Assembly: GCA_013398955.1 (NCBI GenBank)
Contig: VWPU01011634.1
Location: forward strand, 124,001 to 188,000
Origin: Callaeas wilsoni
Taxonomy: Eukaryota > Chordata > Aves > Passeriformes > Callaeidae
Length of the DNA stretch: 64,000 nucleotides
Direction: 5' to 3'
The translations under genes were made by a program, and so were the position numbers. This document shows, piece after piece, positions 13,301-25,740 of this stretch; positions within the stretch are counted from its first letter, which is position 1, and each line of letters starts with the position of its first letter. The notes under the pieces were generated by a model. That model ran no database searches, was not told where the DNA came from, and saw nothing but the letters and a program-made list of their open reading frames with translations.

Positions 13301-16300
13301 AGTAGGACTCTGTCTCATTAGAAGAGTACTACTTTCCTATCATAATGACAACAGCAGAAAATTAAAGAGAAACAACTACTGTTAGTAAGTTATAAACATA
13401 TTCTGCCATGGAATGTTTGTAATTAGCTGATATTGTGATTTAGAACAAGCAATGTCTTAAATTTAGGAGAATTTTACTGCAAGAAAGAAATATATATATT
13501 CTACTGTTTATTGGAATGAAAATTGTACTGCTAATAAAGCAAACGGTTTATAAAAGAAATAGAAAAACAAAATAATAGAAACACCAATTACAGCTAGAAA
13601 ATTATGTAGATTTTTCTTAACATAATTAACTAAGCAACATAAGACATTGCTTGGCTGTTACCCAGAAGCAATAAAATATAATCATAAAAAGTTTAAAATA
13701 GAAAAAATGCTAGTACATTTTAAGCACCCATTTTAGATTTAGTTCCTGTAAGGGCAAAATGTTTCCACTGCAGCTAATTCAGCATCTCCATTCGCTGACT
13801 GGTATTCTCTTGGGTTCTAGTCTATATCACACCAACAAGGCTTAAATTAGTGAAAATATGAATATGCTAAAATCAAAAAGATCCCAAATGAAGAGTATTT
13901 TATTCTTGTTAGACTATGCCTTTTGGATTTATTATATTCCACTGAAATATTTTAAATTTCCAAAATCTCTTCTAGATTCATTCCAAGTGGAGTTAGCCAA
14001 ACAAGAGTCATTGCCAAATTATTTTATAGTAATTAATTGCTTCGTTTACCCACAGGTACACATTCTCTTGCTGTCTAAGGCAGAAACAGATGTGTTTCTT
14101 AGTAAATATCACACCCCCTTAATCATCAGAGGAAGCAAAAGTTTTGTTGGTTTCGTGTCACCTTTGTTCCTGAACTACAACACAGATTCGAACAGCATGT
14201 GCCACAAAGTATAAAGATTTTAGGCCTCACTTTTGGTTTTCTCATAGTTTTATATATTATATCTGGCATTTTCTTTAGTATAGAATTTGTATTTATTCAG
14301 CCTTCCTTTCCATAGGAAATAATCTCAATCCCTTAGGAAGGCACTGAGAATAACTTCCAGGCACTGGGAACCTGAAGGATTTTCATTTGGTAAACCACAG
14401 CAATGCTTTCCCACATAATGTTTGTGTGAGCTATCAGGCAAACTAGGTTACCCCTGCCAGAAAACATGTATGATCAGTTGCCTCTTGAGGATATAGGATT
14501 GCAGAATGAAGACTGAAAGGGAATAAAAAGAAATGAGGAGAGAAGGGAGGGGTCCTAAACACAGTGGCATTTCAGGAACAAAAGAACCTCCATTTGACCT
14601 GAGGACTGAGTGTTAATGAATTTGAATTTTTATATTAAGGCAAATGTAAAAGATTACTTCTACTGGGGATAGGACACTGAACAAACTAATTCAGTTCCTG
14701 TACTGAGAGTCGTAAGAATTGAATGCATCCTGTGTTAACTTAAGGATTTGATTTCCAAATGTATTAATTGCATGGCCTGTAATTTAATTCATCTTCTAAT
14801 TACAATATCTAATTTTTTTGCATTAATAATTGACACTGGTTAGAATTTATGCCAATGGCTTTGATTTTTTATTTGTTTATTTGTTTTATAGTTTATAAAA
14901 TCAGCAAAGGTGTTTATAAAAGCAGATTAAATAAGAAATTATTAATTTGCGCTGACGGTCTTAAAAACTTACTGAAGTCCATACTTTTGCCTCATCAAGT
15001 AATAGATTCTCTGTCTGAAAATGATAAACAGATTTCCCATCGGAAAGACGAGTTGTGAAGAGGTGCCCTTTCTTTCCCAGGGGTGAAGAGAATGCAAGGG
15101 CTTTGCCAGGCTGTCTCTGAATCTAGGCTGCAAGGTTCTTTCTACTCATTGTATGATATCACTTCCACTTCCTGTGTAGACTAGTGAATTCTTAAATAAG
15201 AGTACCCTATGCGTATATGAACTTCAGCACACTGGTCATAAAGGATATGAAAACAAAGAACTCAGTTCTCACAAACAGAAAAGCCAAGATTTTAAACAGT
15301 TGTAATTTGTAAACACAATAACATTTTGAATATAGTGCGAACAATCTACAAAAATTTGTATATAAATAAAATAATTTGTAAATTATTTGCCTGTTGCAAC
15401 TTGCATGAAGATCATGTAAAAAGGAGAAACTAAATTATGCAAGCTTTCTACTTGGTTAGAATATGTTGTCAATATTCAAATTGACATGAAAATTTGCTTT
15501 TGGGTTTTTCTAGAAGTTCTCATTTTTGCTGTAAAATTTTGTATGGTAGTAAAAAATGTCAGAGCTAAAAACACAGTAAAAAGCTTCATGCTTGAATTGT
15601 CATTTTATTCTTTTGTGTAGAGATTGAATGTAGGGGTCCATACTTTTAGTCAGTGATGTTGACAAAACCGCCATCTAAATGAAACAACTTACACCTGAGG
15701 TTCTTTGTGCATTCGACAAGCTATAATGGAATTGTTTGCAAAGTTTTACTGAAGTTCCTACTTCCATTTATCTTTGTTAGCATAGCTACAGAAATCTGCT
15801 TTATATTATTCTTGTATAAATTAAACTAACTATAACAGAATTAGACAAGAAGAGGAAAAGACAATAGCGTATTTTATGCTTAAGTAAAAATGGTTTTGTA
15901 GGAAAATATTTATAGATCATTACTTTGATTTTTGTAACAATTAGATTGGGTTTATTTAACAATGCCTAAAACAATGCTTAAAACAACACCTAAAACTTGC
16001 AAGAATCTCAGATCAAAGATGTTGAATAATTTCCTTTCTTTCTTTTATCAAGAGGGGAATTTCCAAGCATTAGTGGACTTTAACCCAAGTGCTTCTTCAT
16101 AACAACTAACAGGGTAGATTATTATTCCTAAATGGGGTTTTTTTGCTTTTGTTATATGATACATGATCAAAAAGTGAAGAGCGGTCTAAAGTGTTTGCCA
16201 AATGAGTCCCTAAGTTCTTACAAGATGCTAAGCACTAATTCTCAATCCACCACAATGTTTAGCTTGTGCATGAAGGTAAACATGCAATAGGCCTCCAAAG

Positions 16301-18559
16301 TCGATTGAAATAAAATACTTCTGTCCACAAGTTCCCACCAAATTTGCTAACTGGAAATTATCAGGACAGAAAGTCCTGCCTTGAATTCAATTATATTTTC
16401 ATATCCATATTTTATATCAACTTTCATAAGACTCAAAAAGTTAGTGTGACCTTGTAGCTAGTGACAACTTCAAAAATACCATAAACCAGAAAATTCATTA
16501 TAATAATAATACTAATGTATAAGTACAGCAAAAATATCTTGGGGAATTATACAAGTTTTCTAAGAAATAAGAAACTAATTGTTTCTGTTCATTTGAAGTC
16601 TAACTATAAGAATATCTATGTACCTGCCTTTCAAAATGACGCAAACCAAATGATATAGAAAAATAAAATATCCCAAATGTGCCAGTACATATTAAACTAT
16701 AAGTTCCTAATAAACCTAGAAGGTTAAGACAACTACAGCTGATGAATACATTGCAGAACTGAAATGAACATCCTTTTAAAGAGCAAACAGCCTGAATCAG
16801 TTAACATTTCATAACTCATTAATGACCGCTGTCCATTGCCCTATACCATCTTCTCTCCACAGTTAAACCTCTGCATTCCTGAAGAAAATAACTCATGACT
16901 TGACTCCAGAAATTAGACTGAAATATTTAACTAACTGAAATTGGCTCACTTAAAATACATTTAATGTTTCATTGTTTCACTCTTTTTGTGAAAATTGACT
17001 TCTTTATTTTGTGTGACAATCATGCTATGGTATGGGATATTCACTACTAGACGTCATAGTGTAGATAAGACTTTACCTAAATGGCAAGAAAGCCAAAAAA
17101 AGATGTGCAAAATATAATCAATATTCCAGAAAAAAACCCACAATATTTTTTCAAGATGAATCTTTTAATGATTCATTTTACCCTGCCAGTGTCAAACTAG
17201 ATTAAAAATATGTATATTAAAGAAAATCAAAACATATATTGTATAAGCCAATCACTTATAAAGCCCTATTCAAAATGTTAACTAAACATATTTGATTTTT
17301 TTGCAATACAGAAGAACAAGTTATATTTCCTGCTTTATTTTTTAAGTCATTTAATATTATTTCTCTTAGATTAAGTCTGTCTGTTGATGTTAATAAAAAG
17401 TATGTGTTAAATCCTATAATCTTTTGTGGTTACCTGATTGAGTGCCCAATATTTTCCCTTAAACATTTTCTAATTCTCTTTCTATCAAGTCTTGCCCCCA
17501 AGGTTGGGCTTTATACCAAAAGCTACTTCTTAAGTAAAAATACAGCACCTTCAACAGAGGAAGCTATAGCATTTAAGAGGAAGTAGAAAGAAGATGATGT
17601 CTTTTCATACAAAACCTCAAATTCAGAGCTATTCATCTGAGTTTGGGTGAGACACCTCCATTGGGTGGGGAAAGAAGTTTTCCTTTGCTTTTTAACTTTT
17701 TCTTTTTAGTACATTAGCATTTTTTAACAGCTTTTTAAATACTTTTGGACAACTTAAGTTAAAATGAAAATATGCTTTGAAAACAAAGCAAAAATTTCAG
17801 GAAAAGTTCATAAACACAAAACCACAACAAAAAGGGTATTAAAATGTTTTATAATTTCTCCACGGTCATTCTAATCCTGCAGTCTGTTTTGGCTGCATCA
17901 CTGCTAGCAAAAAGAAGGATTTTAAGAATATAATCACAGATCTTTATCACTTTATCTTACTTTAAATACATCAAAAGCAAAAATACATTTTTCTTCTCCA
18001 TCTTGTGATTTCCACAATAGTTACTATTTTAAAAAATGGATCAATAAGAATTCATCACTCAAAAAGCTTTTGGTAACACTACTAAAAATTCCCTGTTCCT
18101 TGTTCTTCCTTACTATTGGTACAGACCTGTCAGGTGTTGAAGCAATCCTGGTTACTGGAAACTCAGTTCCTTTGTAGCCAAAGGGAATTTTTCCACAAGC
18201 TTTGACAAGGTCAAAATTCCACCTTATAAATTAAATCAAACATTTATGAAAGCCTTTAGATATTTCAACTGTTTCTCATGCTTTTGGGATCCTCAAAATG
18301 CCAGAATGTGCACAGCAGGAATTCATCTTTCTCTATTAGAAAGAACTTGAACCTGTTTACATTTACAAAATGCCAGATATACCTGAATTTTCTTTTCGGT
18401 ATCTGCTTCTGATTGCTATTGTCTCCTGTTGTGTTATGCTGTTCTTCAGAAGACACTTACTAGTGAATATCTTTAGTATTTGAATATCAGCTTGACATGA
18501 GCTTTATATTTCAAGACACGCTTTCTATAAAATTTATAAGTGTGTTCATCAAGACAGCA
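7359..18559. other. AT-rich non-coding stretch, no gene seen
   Basis: About 11 kb of AT-rich sequence. Open frames are short and lack domain signatures. The longest, 118 codons at 13858-14214 on the plus strand, has AT-driven composition (many I, F, L, K, S, N) and no recognisable motif, so I treat it as chance. It contains a purine-rich tract at 12277-12307 and a short palindrome at 12830-12843. I see no repeat family, exon or RNA gene in the rest. Confidence 0.55.
12830..12843. repeat. 14-bp perfect palindrome
   Basis: CATATGATCATATG is identical to its reverse complement. It is AT-rich and short, so it may be chance, but it is a simple candidate for protein-dimer binding. Confidence 0.8.
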
Positions 18560-18831
18560 GCGCTCCATTGCAGGGGATCAGTCATTATTATGTGCGCAAA
18601 ATAATGTATAAAAGATTTATCTGAGGGTTGATACATCCAGTTGGGAGTCTGGAGAAACCAAATTTCTCCTGCTGTGAGACACAGAGCAGGGCAACTTAGA
18701 CATTGTTTGCAATCTGAAATGGGTTGCTGTGCTGGTTGTCCACCCAGCTTGCCTGAATTTTTTGAGTGATTGTACTCCTATGGGTGCATTTCCTGCCGTC
18801 ACACATGCTGCAGAGGCAGGAAAAAGAAATG
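18560..18831. other. GC-richer patch after a TATA-like word
   Basis: An inverted repeat (CATTATT, 10-base loop, AATAATG; about 18583-18606) overlaps the start of a TATAAAAG word, and about 220 bases of more GC-balanced sequence follow. There is no recognisable coding product: the minus-strand frame of 61 codons here has no domain. It may be a worn promoter-bearing element or a coincidence. Confidence 0.2.
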
Positions 18832-21800
18832 CTTTGGATTTGTTAGAGGGAAAATCCTGATGCTTTAAATTGGTACACTTTCTCGTACCACTTTTCCCCC
18901 ACTCATTACTCTAATCTATTTCAGACTGCAGCAATGACTATGCTAACTAGTCCTTCTCCTCGACATTTGTTCACAATCATAAGCAGATATGAAAATTATT
19001 TAAAATTATTTTCAGGTTTCCCCCAGTGTCTGTATCAAATGATTTCTAACGCGTGCTAGATGTGTATTTCCTCTTCAAATACTTCTATTCAATAAAATGC
19101 GATGTAATACAAAGCAGGAATTTTTTAAACTATATTTGCTATTGACATCAAAATAATGCTTCTAAAGATGATATCCATCATCTAGCCCATGCATCATTGT
19201 TAAAATTATAACTTATGTTTCAACTCTGTGCAAATTGCCTATTATTACGCAAGAAAACTTAGATCTAACTCAGTAAGAGTTGGGATTTTCCTACTTCTTT
19301 CAGCAGAAATAGGATTTTCATTCATTATACTTCTTTGATAAATCCAGATAATCAAAAGCTGTCTTACAACACAATAATTCTTTGTACTTAAAGATCACTT
19401 AGAAATTTTCTTGTTAATATATACGTAATTAGAATTTTGCTTTTAAGTGCAATTCTTGTTAATAACTTAAATATAGGTTTTAATAGGTTAATTGTTCAAA
19501 GTTAAATTTCATTTTTAGGAAAACTATCTCTGTGGCAATTGGTGTCACTAATAACAAACCAAAAACCTACTTTGAGCAAAATGTTCCTAGTTTTCATCTA
19601 AAGTAAGGTTCATGTCCAGCGTGCTTCTGAAGCTATTACCCACAGAGTTATTTAAAATATAGGCCACTGAATTTATAATTTATTATTTAACAAACTGCTA
19701 CTTAAAGCTTTTTTCTTCCCCATAAAAAAGAGCAATACTAAATCTTTTTCTTTCATTGTTGTCATTTTTTATAGCATTTTAGCTAACTAATCGAATTATC
19801 GCATAACACTCCCCTCAACTGTGGCAATACAGTAGGGAATCTAGTCTGAATGAGTAGAGATTTATCCTTTGAACCCTGTGATTCCTATTATCTTATTGTC
19901 ATTGGCATTAGGCAAAAGTTGCCTCTCACTATTTCAAGCAGTTGAGAATGGAATATTTGCCAGTATTCTATTTCAGTTTACATCCACTGATATAAGTCAT
20001 TGTGCTAGAGATATTACTTTCATCTTCTCCAAAATTTTTGGCAAGATTATCATCACCTTTATTAATACCGAAAGCTAAATTTTAGCTTTTTTTAATGGGG
20101 TGCATGAAAGATTAAAGATAATTTGCATGATAACTTGCATTACTCTCTGAAGCACTAAAACTTCAACAGAAATTGAATATCATATTTAACAGGGAAAATC
20201 CTATTTTAGCTCCCTTTTCCAGCACTTTACCTGAAGTTCCCATTAACCTTAACACTGCCATCAGAAAAATTTTGATTGAACGAAATATTCTTCTAACAGA
20301 AAAGGCTAGATTTGGATATGATGAATCCCATGAGTAGTGTTAGCAGGTTCAAAAGGTCTGACAGAACTAATACATCAACACATTCTATACAGCAGAGAGA
20401 GTGCCTGATTGGCATACAAAATACAGGCAGACCTTTGTCAACATTATATCCTTTCCCAACATCTTCTGTTATGTTAACATTTTCTTGTCTCTCTCCAAAA
20501 ACTGTTCAAGAGCCCTGCATAAACCCTCTATAAATCCAGAATGTATCAAAATCTCTGAGAAAAATTCTGTCAAAAGTGGGCTTTGCTTTTGAGTCCAGAC
20601 ACCTGTGATGTCAAGCAGACACCTTGAAGGGTACTGGGCTAGAAAGTTTCCATAAATTTTTCCATAATTTTATGTGGACCAGTTTTTAGGGGATGAGGTA
20701 CTTTTTGATTTTGTTTAGTGTTCTTATCCTTTGGGAAGTTGTTTCCCTCCATATTGGCTGTTAGTTACGTGGCTATTCAGAGAGAGCTCAGGTGTGGTGT
20801 GCCCTTCTGTTATATAGCGACTACATGCTGAATTTTTTGTGATAATTATGGAGTGAAAGCCACCTTCAACACAGAATAATTTCATACAGAAACAAGGAAA
20901 TTACTTTAGTCATGGTTATAGCTGAAATGGAATGACAGTAGAAAAGTCAAAGTTGAGCACTAGGGAAGCAGAAATATAGCAGTCTCCTGGCTGTTCAGAA
21001 ATGATGAAGGCGATTTAAAAAGAAAAAACACATGGCAGACTGTCTGCAATGTGAACTGAACTTCGGTTTAGTAGCTTGAATTGATACCTTAGGAGGATGA
21101 ACTTAGGAGGCTGGATCAAAGCTGAAATTACTCTTATTTCCTGGAGAAGGAAAAAGAAAATCATTAAGAATTAAAATTCCTTGTTTGGATGTCATGGAAC
21201 ATAATTAAGAATTTATATTTAGCAATGCATCAGTGGAGAATTCCATTATTTTTTATCAAGGTGCAGAGTTCAAATAACTGACCATACTGAGGCGTATTGT
21301 CTTAAAGACACATTTTCTCACTTGAAATTCAAAGTTTTTTTCCAGATAGATTTTCATGGTTAACAGACATGTAGGGGTTATAATCTTATGCTTTTTTTTA
21401 AAATCCCAGACAGCAAGAATTATAATTCAATTGTAATTTTTACAGCTATTCTGTTTCAGTCAAACTTTTTTTTAAGACTGAAGAAATATTTAAAAGCAAA
21501 CATCAGAAATAAAGATTTTTTTTTCAAATGTGGATCATCCATATTCTTGTGAGAGGAGTCATGAAAAATAAAAAAGTTAACCTAATTGTACTTTTCTCAC
21601 AAATTACCAGTGAAGAAAATCTTCCCAAGGGAAGAAAATATTAAAACATACAGTTAGTTTTCAAGCTAGCTTTTATTTCTATTTTTCCTCAATTATCTGC
21701 ATCATGTCCTATTTATGATAATGGCACTTAAAGCTAAACAAGAGCTATATTCTCCTGGTTTTCTGCCACAGCCACAGAGTAGCATGCATATCCCCTCTGA

Positions 21801-24800
21801 TTAATTTGGTGTTTTGCATATGTACATAAAAGGTTGCCACAATTTTGTCAGATATCAGCATACTGGGTATTAGGAATACTTCCTTTTTAAGTTGTTTTTC
21901 ATCCTGAATTTGTCTTAATTGGCTGAATGCTCAGCTGTTACACAATTGCATACAGTACAAGTCAAGATGGCAGAGACAGTGAGTGTTTATAATCTGATAG
22001 TGTGGAAAACAGTGCAAGGATTGTTATTGAAGTCTTTATTATACCTTTACTAAAAGAAGTAACAAGGTTTAGGCCACTCAGACAGAGATAACAACTGAAA
22101 AATTTACAAGGTGTTTTATGAAGGTTTTATTGCTAAACATTTTTCCCTGCTCACTTTGCCTATCACTCTATTGCAATGATTTTATCTGTGACCTCCTTCA
22201 TTTTGTTAGAGATCAAAAATCATGTACATGAATGTATTCAGGTGCAAAAGAGTTGTGAAATTTAATTAGGTCCAATTGGTTTAAAAATGGGATACAGAAA
22301 TGAATGTGATAATGACTGCCATAAGCAAACTTTCCCTTTATACTTTAAAGCACAGCTTCTCTGTTCTGTCCCCTTCTCTATAACTTTATTTGATTAAGTA
22401 GTTCTATTCTGATCTCATACTAAAAATAACGAACAATTGAAATTTAGTCTGCGTTAGTATGAGGGGCTTTCTATCTGCCATGGGGCAAATTCTGCTCAGT
22501 GTCAAGGGCATAAGTAAAGGCAGAGAATGAGCTCATTTTATGTTCCAGTTCCATGAAAAAATCAAAGTTGTTCAGTAGTTAATATCTTTTCTACCCAAAT
22601 ATCCTATTAATTAAAGAACTGTGCTTTACTCTTTTCCTCCAGGACCCCAAACTTCATAAATTTTGGTTCTTTGGGTTCAAAGTGATCTCAAATTCATTTC
22701 TCCCTAATCGGTTAGCTCATTAAGCAACTTTAACCACCTTATGTAACAGCTTTTATGTTAAATAAATTATAATAAGGAATCAATAGTAAAGCTAGCCTGA
22801 TCAGGAAAAGGATCAAAGCTTTATACACAGATTATTTGCTGTATGTCCTTGGAGTGTGATCTCTATGAAATTAAGGGCAGATGCTTAATAGTCTACAAAG
22901 TAATTTTTATATTACTAGTACACAGATACATGACCAGTCTCATGTACCTATGGGTTTTCAAACAGCCACAAGAACTGGTAAAAACTAAAATATGTACAGG
23001 TAAAAACTCAAAACACTTCAAGTTACTTAAATCTTATTTTTTGGATGTTCAAAATTTTAATGAATTTGTAAACAATAGCAAAAACAAAGCACTTTAACTT
23101 TTTTTTTCTTAACTGCCTTTTTAAATGTTGTATAAGCTTTCACATAGTCATTCCTTTATCATTTACGTTCTCTAACATGTGATTAAGTAATATCAAGTTT
23201 CTAGTTTTCCACCAGTATATAAAATAACGTTTCTTTTCTGGGAAATTAGGCAATATTCATATCGGTTTTAATATTTAACTAATGGCACAAATGTGCTGAT
23301 TCACCACTTCTTGTGTGCAAGCAGTGGGAAAAAAAACAGGAGGAGAAAAGTTAAGGTTCTTTTGTAGAAAAAAAAGTCACCCAGAACACAAACAAGCCTT
23401 GCTTAAAGTTCTACTCTTCTCTAGAGTGCAGCTTTCTAAAGTGCGTTGAGCAGTACAGCTTTTATCATCTTAGTGATTTAAAGGTGATATCTGCTTTGTG
23501 TACAAGTGGAAGGACAGTTTATTCTAACTGCCAGCTCCACTCAACTTGTGAGCTACAAGTGAAGAAGGCAAGGTTTGGTTTGATCTGGTGTGACTTTATT
23601 TTGCTTGGATTTTTTAATCAGGTATCACCGGTAATTAAGTTTCTGTAAGTGAAACTTGACTTCTAAATTGGTTGATGACACAAGAGACAGAATAGAATAA
23701 ACATTCTTTTCTTCCATAGTCTTCTTTACAGCAAATAAATCTATGTAAAGCTTTCTTACTAAAAGCAACAGATTCTGAATGCTTAGGGGTAAGTATCTTC
23801 AGAGGAGAACTAACCCTAGAGGGTTACAAGAAAGGTACAACCCTTACAACTCCCAGCTTTAGTCATCCTTTCTTCCTTGCAGCACTTGATATTATTTCTC
23901 TCTGTTCTCAAAATGAGAAAATAGCTCATGGGAATTGTTTCTTTGCTGTACTCAAGTAATCAAGCTTCAGAAACAAATGAATACAACAGAACAAGTGGAA
24001 ACAGAACAGCTTGCTTTTTCTGTAAGTTTATATTTTATTGTCACAGCAAATCCATGTCTCATCACCTCCTATTTTCAATCATCTGGTGGAGAAAGGGCAC
24101 TTCCTGTTCAGGCTCCCTGGTATACACAGGGACTGGAGCTGGTATACACAGGGAACTGATACTCTGATTTCCTTCTGTTATAAAAACTTCCTTAAAAAAG
24201 GTTATAATTTTCATTTGGAGTCCAAGTGTTTTCCATTTTTGAATGTTTCAAACTGATAATCTAATATGAACATGTTTAATAACTTTTTATATGTTCAAAA
24301 ATTGACAGTTTTAACTTTAGAATGAGAAGATTAAATACTGTTCTCCTAACTGGGCACTGTGGTAGCCATGACGATTTTTATAATCCTGCACCTTCTGTGT
24401 TCCCCTAAGTTGTTGGTCTCCTCTATAGTTACTGAGCACTGAAAATTATGTTTAAAGATCTCTGCTGTTAAGATCCTCTCTCCAAAGACCGTTCTTTACT
24501 CACATATATACAGAAACCCTTTGCTGCATGCATGATGCCAGGAAGTCAGGCAAGAGAGTTTCAAGTACCATGATAAAGATGAGGCTGTTTCCAAGTGTCT
24601 AATCTAGCATGTCTAGGTCAGTGCTATTCAACTTCTAAATTATCATCTATGCCATAAAAATAGTCAGCCCTGAGGCTGATCTGCAGTCTTAATTAAACTG
24701 TTGTGAAGTCAGTTCACAATAATGAATTAATTATCTGTGGTAAAGTCCCTAAATTTCAGAGAAAGAGACCCACTTCACAACTGGCATGGACTCAGCAGAA

Positions 24801-25484
24801 GTACAAAGATGGTTACCACGGCTGAGTTGACAGCTAAATAGTTTTTAATGCTGCATGTACCCAGTCAGGGCCAGTTGCTGCTGCTCTAAATCCAATGCTT
24901 ATATTCTCTCTCTGTACTGAGTTTATGAAGATTCAGAGAGCAGGTGTTCATAAGTCTCTTACAGAGTTCTCAACAATGTCGCTTTGTACAGAAGATTCAC
25001 ATTGGAACTTAAGATTTTAGACGTTCTCCATATCTTTACAAAGCAAGCATGTATGCATGCTATGGTTGGAAACTTTGAAAATTATTTTTGCTTCATTTCT
25101 TAGAGTTTTATTGTACTGAGTGAATCTGGGTAATAGCAGAAAAATAATGTCTAAGTATGATACATACTACTATGCAAACATCAGTTTTCTGATCAGCATC
25201 TAGAGAGAGAAAGAAATGGTGGATAAATACAAAAATATCTTCTCACACATATAATTCTGCAAGAAACAAAACTTTTTGAGCTTCTGGTAATTAGAAATAT
25301 AGGTCATAAGAATATTTCCCAAATACTGCCACCAGCATAATGTTTTGTGTACCAATATTTCTCCCCCCATGTTTATAGCTTCTTCTTTCACTTAGCCTCA
25401 GTACCAAAAGTTGTTGCACAACAAAAAATGTATACAGTTTATTAAGGGAAATAGAACGCAATAAATAGTACAATTCTTTTTGTC
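18832..25484. other. AT-rich non-coding stretch, no gene seen
   Basis: AT-rich sequence without recognised repeats, exons or RNA genes, apart from the short tandem duplication at 24119-24162. Overlapping open frames of 60-85 codons are present in several frames and look like chance. Confidence 0.55.
24119..24162 (+). repeat. 22-bp tandem duplication, two copies
   Basis: The unit begins GGTATACACAGGGA and occurs twice in direct succession (24119-24140 and 24141-24162), nearly identical in its first 14 bases and then diverging by small changes. It looks like a local slippage duplication. Confidence 0.8.
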
Positions 25485-25740
25485 TTGGTCTGAGTTTGGT
25501 TAGCCTCCCCCTAAACTGATGGCAAAACCAAGTACCGAGTGAGATAGAACCTTCCCTTACAGAGTTATCCTACTCAGTGCTTTATCCACCCGGCGCCCAG
25601 CGAGAAGGGCTGCCTTGCTCTGGTGTACAGCCTGAGCTCTCTCTCATGTTTCTAGCTCTAGTCCAGGATAGGTTGAGCTCTCTCTTTCATCCAGACCATT
25701 TGGGTTAAAAGGTACTCCACTGACCTACATCAGGAATTGC
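25485..25740. mobile_element. Possible degenerate LTR-like patch
   Basis: A GC-richer block of about 250 bases begins with TGTCTTGGTCTGAGTTTGG, which loosely resembles the start of avian ERVL LTRs, and carries a small CpG cluster (CCCGGCGCCCAGCGAG) near 25590. The word GAGCTCTCTCT occurs twice about 44 bases apart. No matching CA end or target duplication could be assigned, so this could equally be an unrelated GC-rich island. Confidence 0.25.
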
